Of a stretch of 64,000 bases of DNA, positions 1-7,555 are shown one piece after another. Each line of letters opens with the position of its first letter. Within the stretch, counting starts at the first letter, position 1. The position numbers and the translations under genes were made by a program. The notes under the pieces are model-generated. The model worked only from the letters and a program-made list of their open reading frames with translations. It had not been told where the DNA came from and did no database searches. This DNA comes from Rhizobium sp. RU36D (lineage in GTDB: Bacteria; Pseudomonadota; Alphaproteobacteria; Rhizobiales; Rhizobiaceae), in contig NZ_FWXU01000008.1 of the NCBI RefSeq assembly GCF_900176345.1, forward strand, positions 186,001 to 250,000, read 5' to 3'.

Positions 1-932
1 CCATCGGCGCGGGCGGCGCTGCTATCTCCCGGACGCTGCGACACTTCCTCGATAGCTCTGACCTGATCTTCGGGATCGGCTGCTCCTTCACCGAAACCGC
101 CTTCGGCGTGCAGATGCTGCTCGACAAGACGGTGATCCACGCCACGCTGGACCCGGATCATCTGAACAAGGATATCGCGGCCACAGTGGGCCTGATCGGC
201 GATGCGGCGCTGACGCTGGAGGCCGTGCTGGCGGAACTCGAGGCCCGCGGTGTGGCACCGCGCGACCCGAACGACGTGGCAACCGAGATCGCTGGGGTGC
301 AGGGGGAGTGGCTGGCCGAATGGATGCCGAAGCTCACCTCCGACAGCACGCCGCTGTCGCCATACCGCGTACTGTGGGACCTGCAGCACACCGTTGATAT
401 CGAAAACACCATCATCACCCATGATGCCGGTAGTCCGCGCGACCAGTTGTCGCCATTCTGGAAGTCCGTGAAACCGCTCACTTACATTGGCTGGGGCAAA
501 TCCACCCAGCTGGGTTACGGCCTGGGGCTCGCCATGGGTGCCAAGCTGATGCATCCCGACAAGCTGTGCATCAATGTCTGGGGCGATGCGGCGATCGGCT
601 TTACCGGCATGGATTTCGAGACCGCTGTGCGCGAGCGCATACCCATCCTCTCCATCCTGCTCAACAATTTCTCCATGGCCATGGAGCTGCCGATCATGAA
701 GGTCTCGACGGAGAAATACCGCTCGACCGACATCTCGGGCGACTACGCCGCTTTCGCCCGCGCGCTTGGCGGCTATGGCGAGCGCATCACCGACCCGGCC
801 AACATCATTCCCGCCATCCGGCGCGGGATCGAGCAGACGCGGCAGGGCGTGCCTGTCCTGCTCGAATTCATCACAGCGCAGGAGATCGCCCGCTCGCGCT
901 ATCACCGCAAGCTGACGGGGGAAAAGGCATGA
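1..932 (+). CDS. Thiamine-diphosphate-dependent enzyme (acetolactate synthase / benzoylformate decarboxylase family), 5' truncated
   Basis: The window opens inside this gene. The frame is open from base 3 and about 309 residues are visible, against roughly 550 for a full-length family member. What remains is the end of the central domain (DLIFGIGCSFTET) and the C-terminal ThDP-binding domain. The ThDP/metal motif is visible as GDAAIGF followed about 20 residues later by ILLNN. Enzymes of this family decarboxylate or ligate 2-keto acids; the substrate cannot be read here. The stop overlaps the start of the FAD oxidase (ATGA at 929-932), so the two are translationally coupled and probably act in one pathway. 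Confidence 0.85.
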   Translation, partial: IGAGGAAISRTLRHFLDSSDLIFGIGCSFTETAFGVQMLLDKTVIHATLDPDHLNKDIAATVGLIGDAALTLEAVLAELEARGVAPRDPNDVATEIAGVQGEWLAEWMPKLTSDSTPLSPYRVLWDLQHTVDIENTIITHDAGSPRDQLSPFWKSVKPLTYIGWGKSTQLGYGLGLAMGAKLMHPDKLCINVWGDAAIGFTGMDFETAVRERIPILSILLNNFSMAMELPIMKVSTEKYRSTDISGDYAAFARALGGYGERITDPANIIPAIRRGIEQTRQGVPVLLEFITAQEIARSRYHRKLTGEKA

Positions 933-2311
933 GCGGACAGGGTCTCACGGACACGATCGAGTCTCTCCGGCTGCATTTCGGCGACCGCCTGTCGACGGCG
1001 GATGCCGTGCGAGAACATCACGGCCACGACATGTCGCGCCAGCCGACGCGCATGCCGGATGCCGTGGTCTATGTGGAAAACGAAGACGAGGTGGCACGCG
1101 TCGTCTCTGCCTGCTTTGCATCAGGCATTCCAGTGACGCCGTTTGCGGCGGGCTCTTCCATGGAGGGTCATACCATCCCGCTGAAAGGCGGGATCTCCCT
1201 CGATCTCACCCGCATGAACCGGATCCTCGCTGTGAACAATGCCGATATGGATGCCCAGGTGCAGGCCGGCGTTACCCGCAAGCAGCTCAACGCCCATATC
1301 CGCGATACCGGCCTGTTCTTCCCGATCGATCCCGGTGCGGATGCCTCGCTGGGTGGCATGGCCTCGACGCGGGCGAGCGGCACCACGGCCGTGCGTTATG
1401 GCACCATGCGCGAAAACGTGCTGGCGCTCAGGGTGGTGACGCCTGAGGGCAAGATCATCACGACGGGCCGCCGCACCCGCAAATCCTCCACGGGCTACGA
1501 TCTGACGAAACTGTTCGTCGGCGCGGAGGGCACGCTGGGTGTCATTACCGAGGTCACCGTCAAGCTGCACCCGATCCCCGAAACCATCGCCTCGGCCGTC
1601 TGCAGTTTCGCGACCATGCGCGGCGCTGTCGAGGCCGTGGTGGCGACGATCCAGAGCGGCATTCCGGTGGCCCGTATCGAGTTCCTGGACGAGGTGGCGG
1701 TCGAAGCGGCCAACCGCCATGCGGGTCTCAGCCTGAAGGTGGCGCCGACGCTGTTCCTCGAATTCCATGGCAGCCCGCGCTGGGTGGAGGAACAGTCCAC
1801 CACCGTGCGGGAGATCGCCGACGAATTCGGAGGCTCCGACTTCGCCTGGTCCACCCGCACCGAGGAGCGCGAACGCCTGTGGAAGGCGCGCCACGAGACC
1901 ATCTATTCGAACCAGACGCTGCGACCCGGCTGCAAGGCTTTTACGACGGATGTCTGCGTGCCGATCTCCAGGCTGGCGGATTCTGTCATGGCCGCGCGCG
2001 AAGATATCGATTCTTCCTTCCTGATCGGCAAGATCATCGGCCATGTCGGCGACGGCAATTTCCATGTGGGCTACCTGATCAAGCCCGAGATCCCCGAAGA
2101 ATTGGCAGAAGCCGAACGCCTGGCCGAGCGGCTGTACCAGCGCGCCATGGACATGGGCGGCACCTTCAGCGGCGAACACGGCATAGGCATCTCCAAACTC
2201 AAATACCTGCGCCGCGAGCATGGCGAGGCCGTGGACATGATGAACGCCATCAAGGCGGCGCTCGATCCCCGAGGCATCATGAACCCCGGCAAGCTGGGAC
2301 AGGTGGAATAG
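929..2311 (+). CDS. FAD-binding 2-hydroxyacid oxidase (D-lactate dehydrogenase / GlcD type)
   Basis: A 460-residue flavoprotein of the D-lactate dehydrogenase (cytochrome)/glycolate oxidase GlcD family, which oxidises 2-hydroxy acids to 2-keto acids. The PP-loop FAD site reads PFAAGSSMEGHT, followed by DPGADASLGGMAST and GAEGTLGVITE. The C-terminal half has the metal-ligand motif GHVGDGNFH and SGEHGIG, and ends in MNPGKLGQ as usual. I start it at the ATG in the ATGA overlap with the upstream ThDP enzyme; the open frame upstream of that overlaps the neighbour's coding sequence. Coupling to a 2-keto-acid enzyme suggests the pair oxidises a hydroxy acid and then decarboxylates or condenses the keto acid; that is inference. 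Confidence 0.88.
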   Translation: MSGQGLTDTIESLRLHFGDRLSTADAVREHHGHDMSRQPTRMPDAVVYVENEDEVARVVSACFASGIPVTPFAAGSSMEGHTIPLKGGISLDLTRMNRILAVNNADMDAQVQAGVTRKQLNAHIRDTGLFFPIDPGADASLGGMASTRASGTTAVRYGTMRENVLALRVVTPEGKIITTGRRTRKSSTGYDLTKLFVGAEGTLGVITEVTVKLHPIPETIASAVCSFATMRGAVEAVVATIQSGIPVARIEFLDEVAVEAANRHAGLSLKVAPTLFLEFHGSPRWVEEQSTTVREIADEFGGSDFAWSTRTEERERLWKARHETIYSNQTLRPGCKAFTTDVCVPISRLADSVMAAREDIDSSFLIGKIIGHVGDGNFHVGYLIKPEIPEELAEAERLAERLYQRAMDMGGTFSGEHGIGISKLKYLRREHGEAVDMMNAIKAALDPRGIMNPGKLGQVE

Positions 2312-2408
2312 GATGATTTAGAGGGGGGCGACGTTGGGTTGAAGCGATAAGACAGAGCGTTTCGGATCGTTCAGTTTCGCTTCATAAACAGTGCGGGTGG
2401 TGGGGTTC

Positions 2409-2576
2409 ACCCCCCTCTGGCCTGCCGGCCATCTCCCCCTCAGGGGGGGAGATCGGATTGCCGCACCGTTTCTGTCTCTCGAAACCACATACGTGTCGAT
2501 ATTGGTAACCGGGAGGCCGGCTGCTCTGCGGATCTCCCCCCTTGAGGGGGAGATGGCCGGCAGGCCAGAGGGGGGT
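2409..2576. repeat. Long intergenic inverted repeat (rhizobial palindromic element)
   Basis: The gap 2312-2658 contains two arms of about 45 bases (2409-2453 and 2531-2576) that are nearly perfect reverse complements. Each arm contains the core GGCCTGCCGGCCATCTCCCC. They are separated by about 77 bases. Each arm also holds a smaller hairpin (CTCCCCCT/AGGGGGGAG). It lies between convergent genes and no reading frame crosses it convincingly. It resembles the mosaic palindromic elements common between rhizobial genes; I cannot assign it to a named family. As RNA it would form a very stable hairpin and could end transcription from both sides. Nothing else was seen in this gap. Confidence 0.75.
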
Positions 2577-2658
2577 ATCCTCGCCACCGTGGTGTCAGTG
2601 GACCGAAAATCCCCATCGTCGTGTCCGGCGCCCGTTCTCGCCCGATGACCTCATCCCC

Positions 2659-3861
2659 TCATCGCAGCAGCGTCTTCGCAATAATCTCCAGCTGGATTTC
2701 GTTGCTGCCGCCGAAGATGCTTTGGGAGCGCGAGTTGAAATAGACCGCCGAGGCCACCTTGCGTTCTTTGGATATCTCGTCTTCCGGCGGCAGGTCGTGC
2801 AGCGGCCGGTGCGCCTCCCAGCGCAAGGCGTCGGGTCCAAGGATGGAGGCGGCGAGTTCGCAGATGGCCTGGCGGATGCGGCTGCGCACGATTTTCATGG
2901 TCGATGACGGCACGGGGCCGGGATTGCCACCGGCCTGCACCTTGGACATGGAGGCCAGCTCCAGCATGTCATTGGCATCGACATCGCTAGAAATCTCGGC
3001 AAACCGCGCCATGAACAGGGGATCGTCGATCATCCGCCGGCCATCGGGCAGCGGCGCGCTGGCCAGCCGGTGCAGCCGCGACAGGAGCGCCCTCAACACA
3101 CCACCGGCAAAGGCACCGCCGCGCTCGAATTCGAGCAGGTATTTGGCGATCTCCCAGCCCTCGCCCTCGGCCCCCACCCGGTCCGACACCGGCACGCGCA
3201 CGTCGTCGAAGAACACCTGGTTGAACTCATGGGTGCCGCAGATCGAGCGGATCGGCCTGATGGTAACGCCCGGCGCCTTGAGATCAATCAGGATGAAGGT
3301 GATGCCCTCCTGCTTCTTCTCGGTGGTCGCCGTGCGCACCAGGGCGAACATCCTGGTGGCATGATGGGCGAGCGTGGACCAGATCTTGCTGCCATTGATG
3401 AAGTAGGCGTCTCCGTCGAGCGTTGCCCGCGTCTTCAGAGCCGCAAGGTCTGAACCGGCGCCGGGTTCGGAATAGCCTTGCGCCCAGAGATCTTCGCCTG
3501 ACAGGATGCGCGGCAGATAGAACTCCTTCTGCGCCTCGGTCCCGTAGCGCATCAGGACAGGCGCGATCATCTTGATGCCAGCGCCGCGAAAATGCGGCTC
3601 GCCGGCCCGTTCGCATTCCTGGTCGAAGATGTATCGCTGCGCCAGGGGCCAGCCGGTGCCACCATATTGTGCCGGCCAGGAGGGCGCGACCCAGCCATTT
3701 TCGTTCAGCCTTGCCTGCCATTGGAGGCCAATTCGGGGTTCAGCGAGAAAACTCGGGTTCAGCCGCTCCGCCCGCTTCAGATCGTCATCGAGACGGGTGT
3801 CCAAGAAGGCCCTCACCTCGTCACGGAAACGCAGTTCTTCCGGCGTCATCATCAGGTCCAT
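2659..3861 (-). CDS. Acyl-CoA dehydrogenase, large-type subunit
   Basis: A 400-residue FAD acyl-CoA dehydrogenase that introduces an alpha,beta double bond in an acyl-CoA. Family marks are YSEPGAGSDLAALKT in the middle domain and FGGSNEIQLEIIAKTLL at the C terminus. The start is the ATG encoding MDLMMTPEEL, preceded by GAGGAGG at good spacing. It follows a second acyl-CoA dehydrogenase by only 10 bases and is the last gene of the - strand catabolic operon. Adjacent 400- and 385-residue acyl-CoA dehydrogenases often form heteromeric enzymes acting on bulky ring-bearing CoA esters, as known for steroid side-chain enzymes. That this pair is heteromeric is inference. Confidence 0.9.
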   Translation of the reverse strand: MDLMMTPEELRFRDEVRAFLDTRLDDDLKRAERLNPSFLAEPRIGLQWQARLNENGWVAPSWPAQYGGTGWPLAQRYIFDQECERAGEPHFRGAGIKMIAPVLMRYGTEAQKEFYLPRILSGEDLWAQGYSEPGAGSDLAALKTRATLDGDAYFINGSKIWSTLAHHATRMFALVRTATTEKKQEGITFILIDLKAPGVTIRPIRSICGTHEFNQVFFDDVRVPVSDRVGAEGEGWEIAKYLLEFERGGAFAGGVLRALLSRLHRLASAPLPDGRRMIDDPLFMARFAEISSDVDANDMLELASMSKVQAGGNPGPVPSSTMKIVRSRIRQAICELAASILGPDALRWEAHRPLHDLPPEDEISKERKVASAVYFNSRSQSIFGGSNEIQLEIIAKTLLR

Positions 3862-3871
3862 GCGGTCCTCC

Positions 3872-5026
3872 TCATGCCGGTTCGCGCAGCAGGCTGGCCG
3901 ACAGGACATCGGGATCGCGGATGATCTCGCCATAGCGCCTGAGATGATCTGATGTCGTGCCGAGGGTGTTTTCGATGGCATAGAGCCGGCGGAACCAGGC
4001 GCCGACGGGCAATTCCTCGGAAAAGCCCATGGCGCCATGAAGCTGTATCGCCTCCTGCGCCACAGATCGCGACACCTTGCCGATCTTGGCACGGGCGCCC
4101 GAGACACCGCGTATCCGCAGCGCGCGCGGCGCATCCACCGATAACGTGGCCAGAAGGGCCGACGCTCGCGCCTCCTCGCATTTCACGGCCATCTCCGCCA
4201 TGCGATGCTGCAGCGCCTGGAAGCCTGCAAGCGGCTTGCCGAATTGCTGGCGCTGTTTGAGATAGGCGACCGTCGCCTCCAGCAGGGCATCCATGATGCC
4301 GACCGCTTCCGAGGCCAGCGCCGCATTGGCGCGGTCATAGGCGGCCTCGATCTCGTCGAGCAGATTGCCAGCGCCGCAGAGGGCAGAGAGTGGCACCAAA
4401 ACGTCGGTCAAAACAAGGTCGCTCGCCCGGCTGCCGTCTACCAGGCTCACATCCCGCCGCTCGAGACCCGGCGCGTTCGCCGGCACAACGAACAGCTTGA
4501 TCTCGCCGCCGAGCCTCGACGAGACCAGGAAGACATCGGCCGCCGGCCCACCGAGCACCAGCGCCTTGCGTCCGTGAAGCCGGTAACCCTCGCCATCGCG
4601 CCGTGCCATGGTTTCGATGCGGCCGATGTCAAAACCGCTCTGAGGCTCCAGATGAGCCAGTGCCGGTCTTGAGGTGCCAGCCATCAAACCGTCCAGCAGA
4701 TCGGCCTTTTGTGCCTCGGTTTCAACCCTCTCGATCAAGCCTCCGGCCAAAACCACACAGGCGAGATAGGGCTCCAGCACTAGCGCGCGGCCCATGGCCT
4801 CCATGAGGACAGCGGTTTCGACCGCGCCGGCGCCAAGCCCGCCATGCTCCTCGGCAAAGGGCAGCGCCAGCCAGCCAAGGGCGGCAAATTCCGCCCATAT
4901 GTCAGGACTCCAGCCCGTGTCCGATGCGAGAATTCTAGCCCGGTCGTCAAAGCTGTAGCGGTCCTTCAGAAACCGTCCGGCCGTCTCCTTCAAGAGCAGC
5001 TGTTCGGAGGAAAAATTGAGGTCCAT
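3872..5026 (-). CDS. Acyl-CoA dehydrogenase, partner subunit
   Basis: A 384-residue acyl-CoA dehydrogenase-fold protein. Visible family features are the RQQFGKPLAGFQALQHR FAD/dimer segment and QLHGAMGFSEELPVGAWFRR near the C terminus. The N-terminal and middle domains are more divergent than in the downstream paralogue, and no PGAGSD-type motif is evident, so it may be the less catalytic partner of a heteromer. It ends 6 bases upstream of the hydratase/lyase-like gene's stop in map order and 10 bases before its partner's start, so the set is one operon. It probably acts on a phenylpropanoyl-CoA type substrate, judging from its neighbours. Confidence 0.88.
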   Translation of the reverse strand: MDLNFSSEQLLLKETAGRFLKDRYSFDDRARILASDTGWSPDIWAEFAALGWLALPFAEEHGGLGAGAVETAVLMEAMGRALVLEPYLACVVLAGGLIERVETEAQKADLLDGLMAGTSRPALAHLEPQSGFDIGRIETMARRDGEGYRLHGRKALVLGGPAADVFLVSSRLGGEIKLFVVPANAPGLERRDVSLVDGSRASDLVLTDVLVPLSALCGAGNLLDEIEAAYDRANAALASEAVGIMDALLEATVAYLKQRQQFGKPLAGFQALQHRMAEMAVKCEEARASALLATLSVDAPRALRIRGVSGARAKIGKVSRSVAQEAIQLHGAMGFSEELPVGAWFRRLYAIENTLGTTSDHLRRYGEIIRDPDVLSASLLREPA

Positions 5027-5032
5027 GGCGGC

Positions 5033-5884
5033 TCAGCCCTCGCGGATATAGGTCCCGTGGCCGGGGCGGAATGTCTTGTCGTCCAGGAACTGGGAAAGCC
5101 CCTTCTCGCGGCCCTTTTCCGGATCGATGAAGGTGGTCTGGTCCGCCTTGGCCGTCAGATATTCCGCTGATTCCTCCCAGGTCATTTCCCGCACATATTT
5201 ATAGGCCATGCGGGCCTGGCGCAGCACCGTGGGGTTCTTGGCGAGCAGTATCCGCGCCAGTTCCGTCGTGCGCTCGCGCAAGCGGTCTGCTGGTACCGAC
5301 TCGTTGACGAGGCCCAGTTGCTCGGCCATCTTGCCGCCGAACTTCTCGCCGGTCATCACATAATACATCGCCTTGCGGTCGTTCATCAGCGTGGAGATTG
5401 CCTTGGAAACCACGCCGCCGGGGATCACGCCCCAGTTGATTTCCGACAGCCCGAAGACTGCATCATCCGAGGCGATGGCGAGGTCGCAGCAGATCAGCGG
5501 CGTAAAGGCGCCGCCGAAGCACCAGCCGTTGACCATGGCGATGGTCGGCTTGGCATAATGCATCAGCATGCGCCATTGCCAGGCGCGGGTGGAGCGATAG
5601 GCGCGCATGCGCTCGATGTCGGAGACATTGTCGGTGGCGCGGAAGAAGTCCTTCAGGTCCATGCCGGCGGAAAAGGCCTCTCCCTCGCCGGTGAGGATGA
5701 CCACGCCGCAGCGATCATCGATTTCGAGATCGTCGAGCACCTTCACCATTTCCTCTGCCAGCCCAACGCTCATGGCATTGCGCTTTTCGGGCCGGTTCAG
5801 TTTGACCCAGGCGATACCGTCGTCCAACTCCACCTTCACAAAATTGCCACCGGGAACAGGCTTCTCATTCGCAGTCACGGTCAT
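5033..5884 (-). CDS. Crotonase related to p-hydroxycinnamoyl-CoA hydratase/lyase (paralogue 1)
   Basis: A 283-residue enoyl-CoA hydratase/isomerase superfamily protein, very close over its length to bacterial 4-hydroxycinnamoyl-CoA hydratase-lyase (HCHL/FerB). Those enzymes hydrate feruloyl- or coumaroyl-CoA and release an aromatic aldehyde plus acetyl-CoA. Shared blocks include AKPTIAMVNGWCFGG, FGLSEINWG and QFLDDKTFRPG. The catalytic glutamate is E148. From my memory of the Pseudomonas enzyme, positions matching its Ser123 and Tyr239 are Thr128 and Thr244 here, and Tyr75 is Phe80, so the substrate may not be a 4-hydroxycinnamoyl ester. It sits between the aldehyde dehydrogenase (11-base gap) and the acyl-CoA dehydrogenases. 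Confidence 0.85.
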   Translation of the reverse strand: MTVTANEKPVPGGNFVKVELDDGIAWVKLNRPEKRNAMSVGLAEEMVKVLDDLEIDDRCGVVILTGEGEAFSAGMDLKDFFRATDNVSDIERMRAYRSTRAWQWRMLMHYAKPTIAMVNGWCFGGAFTPLICCDLAIASDDAVFGLSEINWGVIPGGVVSKAISTLMNDRKAMYYVMTGEKFGGKMAEQLGLVNESVPADRLRERTTELARILLAKNPTVLRQARMAYKYVREMTWEESAEYLTAKADQTTFIDPEKGREKGLSQFLDDKTFRPGHGTYIREG

Positions 5885-5895
5885 GATGCGCCTCC

Positions 5896-7338
5896 TCAGG
5901 AATGGCTGATGAACTTGGTGACAAGATAGGCGTCCATGCCTTCGGACCCGCCCTCGCTGCCGTAACCGCTTTGCTTGACGCCGCCGAAGGGCGTTTCGGT
6001 CATGGAAATGGCATTGTTGTTGATGCCGAGCATGCCCGCCTCGATCGCATCGCCCAGCATGGCTGCGGTGCGGGCCGACTGGGTGAAGGCATAGGAGGCA
6101 AGACCATAGGGCAGACGGTTCGCCTGCTCGATCACCTCGTCGAAGCTTGAGAAGCGGGCGGTGACGGCCAGCGGCCCGAACGGCTCCTCGTTCATGGCAA
6201 GCGCGTCCTGCGGCACGTCGGATACCACTGTCGGCGCGAAGAAATAGCCCCTGTTGGAGCCGCGTTCGCCGCCGGTCTTGACCTTGGCGCCGCGCTGCAC
6301 CGCATCCGCCACCATGCGCTCCATGGCCGGCACCCGCCTGCTATTGGCGAGCGGCCCCATCTGGCTTGCGGGATCAAGCCCGTCGCCGACCTTCAGCGCC
6401 GCCGCGGCCTTGGCAAAGCCTTCGACAAAGCGATCATGAACGCTGTCATGGACATAGAACCGCGTCGGCGAGATACAGACCTGTCCCGCATTGCGGAACT
6501 TCGCGAAAGCCATGACCTTGATCGCAAGATCGATATCGGCGTCCTCGAAGATAAGTACCGGCGCATGGCCGCCAAGCTCCATGGTGGTGCGCTTGACACC
6601 GGCCTGGGCAGCGAGCACCGCAAGCTGCTTGCCGACAGCCGTCGAGCCGGTGAAGGTGATCTTGCGGATGCCATCCGACGCGATCAGGTGCTCGGACACA
6701 TCGGATGGCTTACCATGGACAACGTTGAGCACGCCCTTGGGCAGGCCGGCATCGTCAAGCGCGCGGGCGATTTCCAGCACCGTGGACGGCGTCTCTTCCG
6801 ATGGCTTGATCACCATGGTGCAGCCGGTGGCCAAGGCCGCGGAAATCTTGCGTGCGGGGATGATGCCGGGAAAATTCCATGGGGTGAAGCCGGCAACAGG
6901 TCCTACCGGCTCGCGCGTCACCAGCCAGCGGGCGCCGGACACGCGGGAGGGGATGACGCGGCCATAGGTGCGACGGCCCTCGTCGGCGGTCCAGTCCAAG
7001 ATGTCGGCGGAGATATGCACCTCCTGGATCGCCTCGCCGATCGGCTTGCCCTGGTCCATGGTCATGCGCGGGGCGATCTCGTTGGTGCGCTCGCGCAGGA
7101 TATCGGCGGCCTTGCGGATGATCTTGGCGCGGTCATAGGCGGTCGTTACCCGCCAGGCCTTGAAGGCACGGCTTGCCGCCGCGACCGCCCGGTCCAGATC
7201 CTCAGCCGTGGCATGCGGCAGGGCGGCAATCGGCTCGCCGGTGGCGGGATTGATGACATCCTCCGTCACCCGGCCCTCCGCACCAAGCCATTCGCCATCG
7301 ACGAACAGTTTCAACTCACCATAGGAATGGGCCTGCAT
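5896..7338 (-). CDS. NAD(P)-dependent aldehyde dehydrogenase (GabD-like)
   Basis: A 480-residue aldehyde dehydrogenase of the succinate-semialdehyde dehydrogenase group. It contains FTPWNFP, the cofactor motif FTGSTAVGK, the general-base segment MELGGHAP and the catalytic cysteine in NAGQVCISPTR. In this operon it would oxidise the aldehyde released by the hydratase/lyase-like enzymes to a carboxylate, the role vanillin dehydrogenase plays in ferulate degradation; the exact aldehyde is unknown. I start it at the ATG at 7338, preceded by GAGGGAGG; a GTG one codon upstream is also open. It is separated from the acyl-CoA synthetase by about 210 bases holding a palindromic repeat. Confidence 0.9.
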   Translation of the reverse strand: MQAHSYGELKLFVDGEWLGAEGRVTEDVINPATGEPIAALPHATAEDLDRAVAAASRAFKAWRVTTAYDRAKIIRKAADILRERTNEIAPRMTMDQGKPIGEAIQEVHISADILDWTADEGRRTYGRVIPSRVSGARWLVTREPVGPVAGFTPWNFPGIIPARKISAALATGCTMVIKPSEETPSTVLEIARALDDAGLPKGVLNVVHGKPSDVSEHLIASDGIRKITFTGSTAVGKQLAVLAAQAGVKRTTMELGGHAPVLIFEDADIDLAIKVMAFAKFRNAGQVCISPTRFYVHDSVHDRFVEGFAKAAAALKVGDGLDPASQMGPLANSRRVPAMERMVADAVQRGAKVKTGGERGSNRGYFFAPTVVSDVPQDALAMNEEPFGPLAVTARFSSFDEVIEQANRLPYGLASYAFTQSARTAAMLGDAIEAGMLGINNNAISMTETPFGGVKQSGYGSEGGSEGMDAYLVTKFISHS

Positions 7339-7430
7339 CACGTTTCCTCCCTCGTGGTCGACCTGGAATATGGCGGAGACGAGGGCTTGACGTCCTCGCT
7401 CCTTGTCCTGGATGGCGGCATCTTATCCGC

Positions 7431-7507
7431 CGTCATGCTCCGGCTTGTCCCGAGCATCTATCCACGTCTGATGTCGGCAGATCCTCGGGACAAGCCCGAG
7501 CACGACG
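7431..7507. repeat. Palindromic intergenic repeat
   Basis: Between the synthetase and aldehyde dehydrogenase genes lie two 25-base arms, 7431-7455 and 7483-7507, matching as reverse complements at about 23 of 25 positions (core CGGCTTGTCCCGAG / CTCGGGACAAGCCCG). They flank a 27-base loop. This CTCGGGACAAGCCCGAG type of palindrome is widespread in intergenic regions of rhizobial genomes. It lies inside an operon, so it may act as an RNA stem-loop that lowers or protects expression of downstream genes. That effect is inference. Confidence 0.7.
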
Positions 7508-7555
7508 TCAGAAGCTGACGACGCCTTTCCAAAATTTCAGCGAACGCCAACGCCC

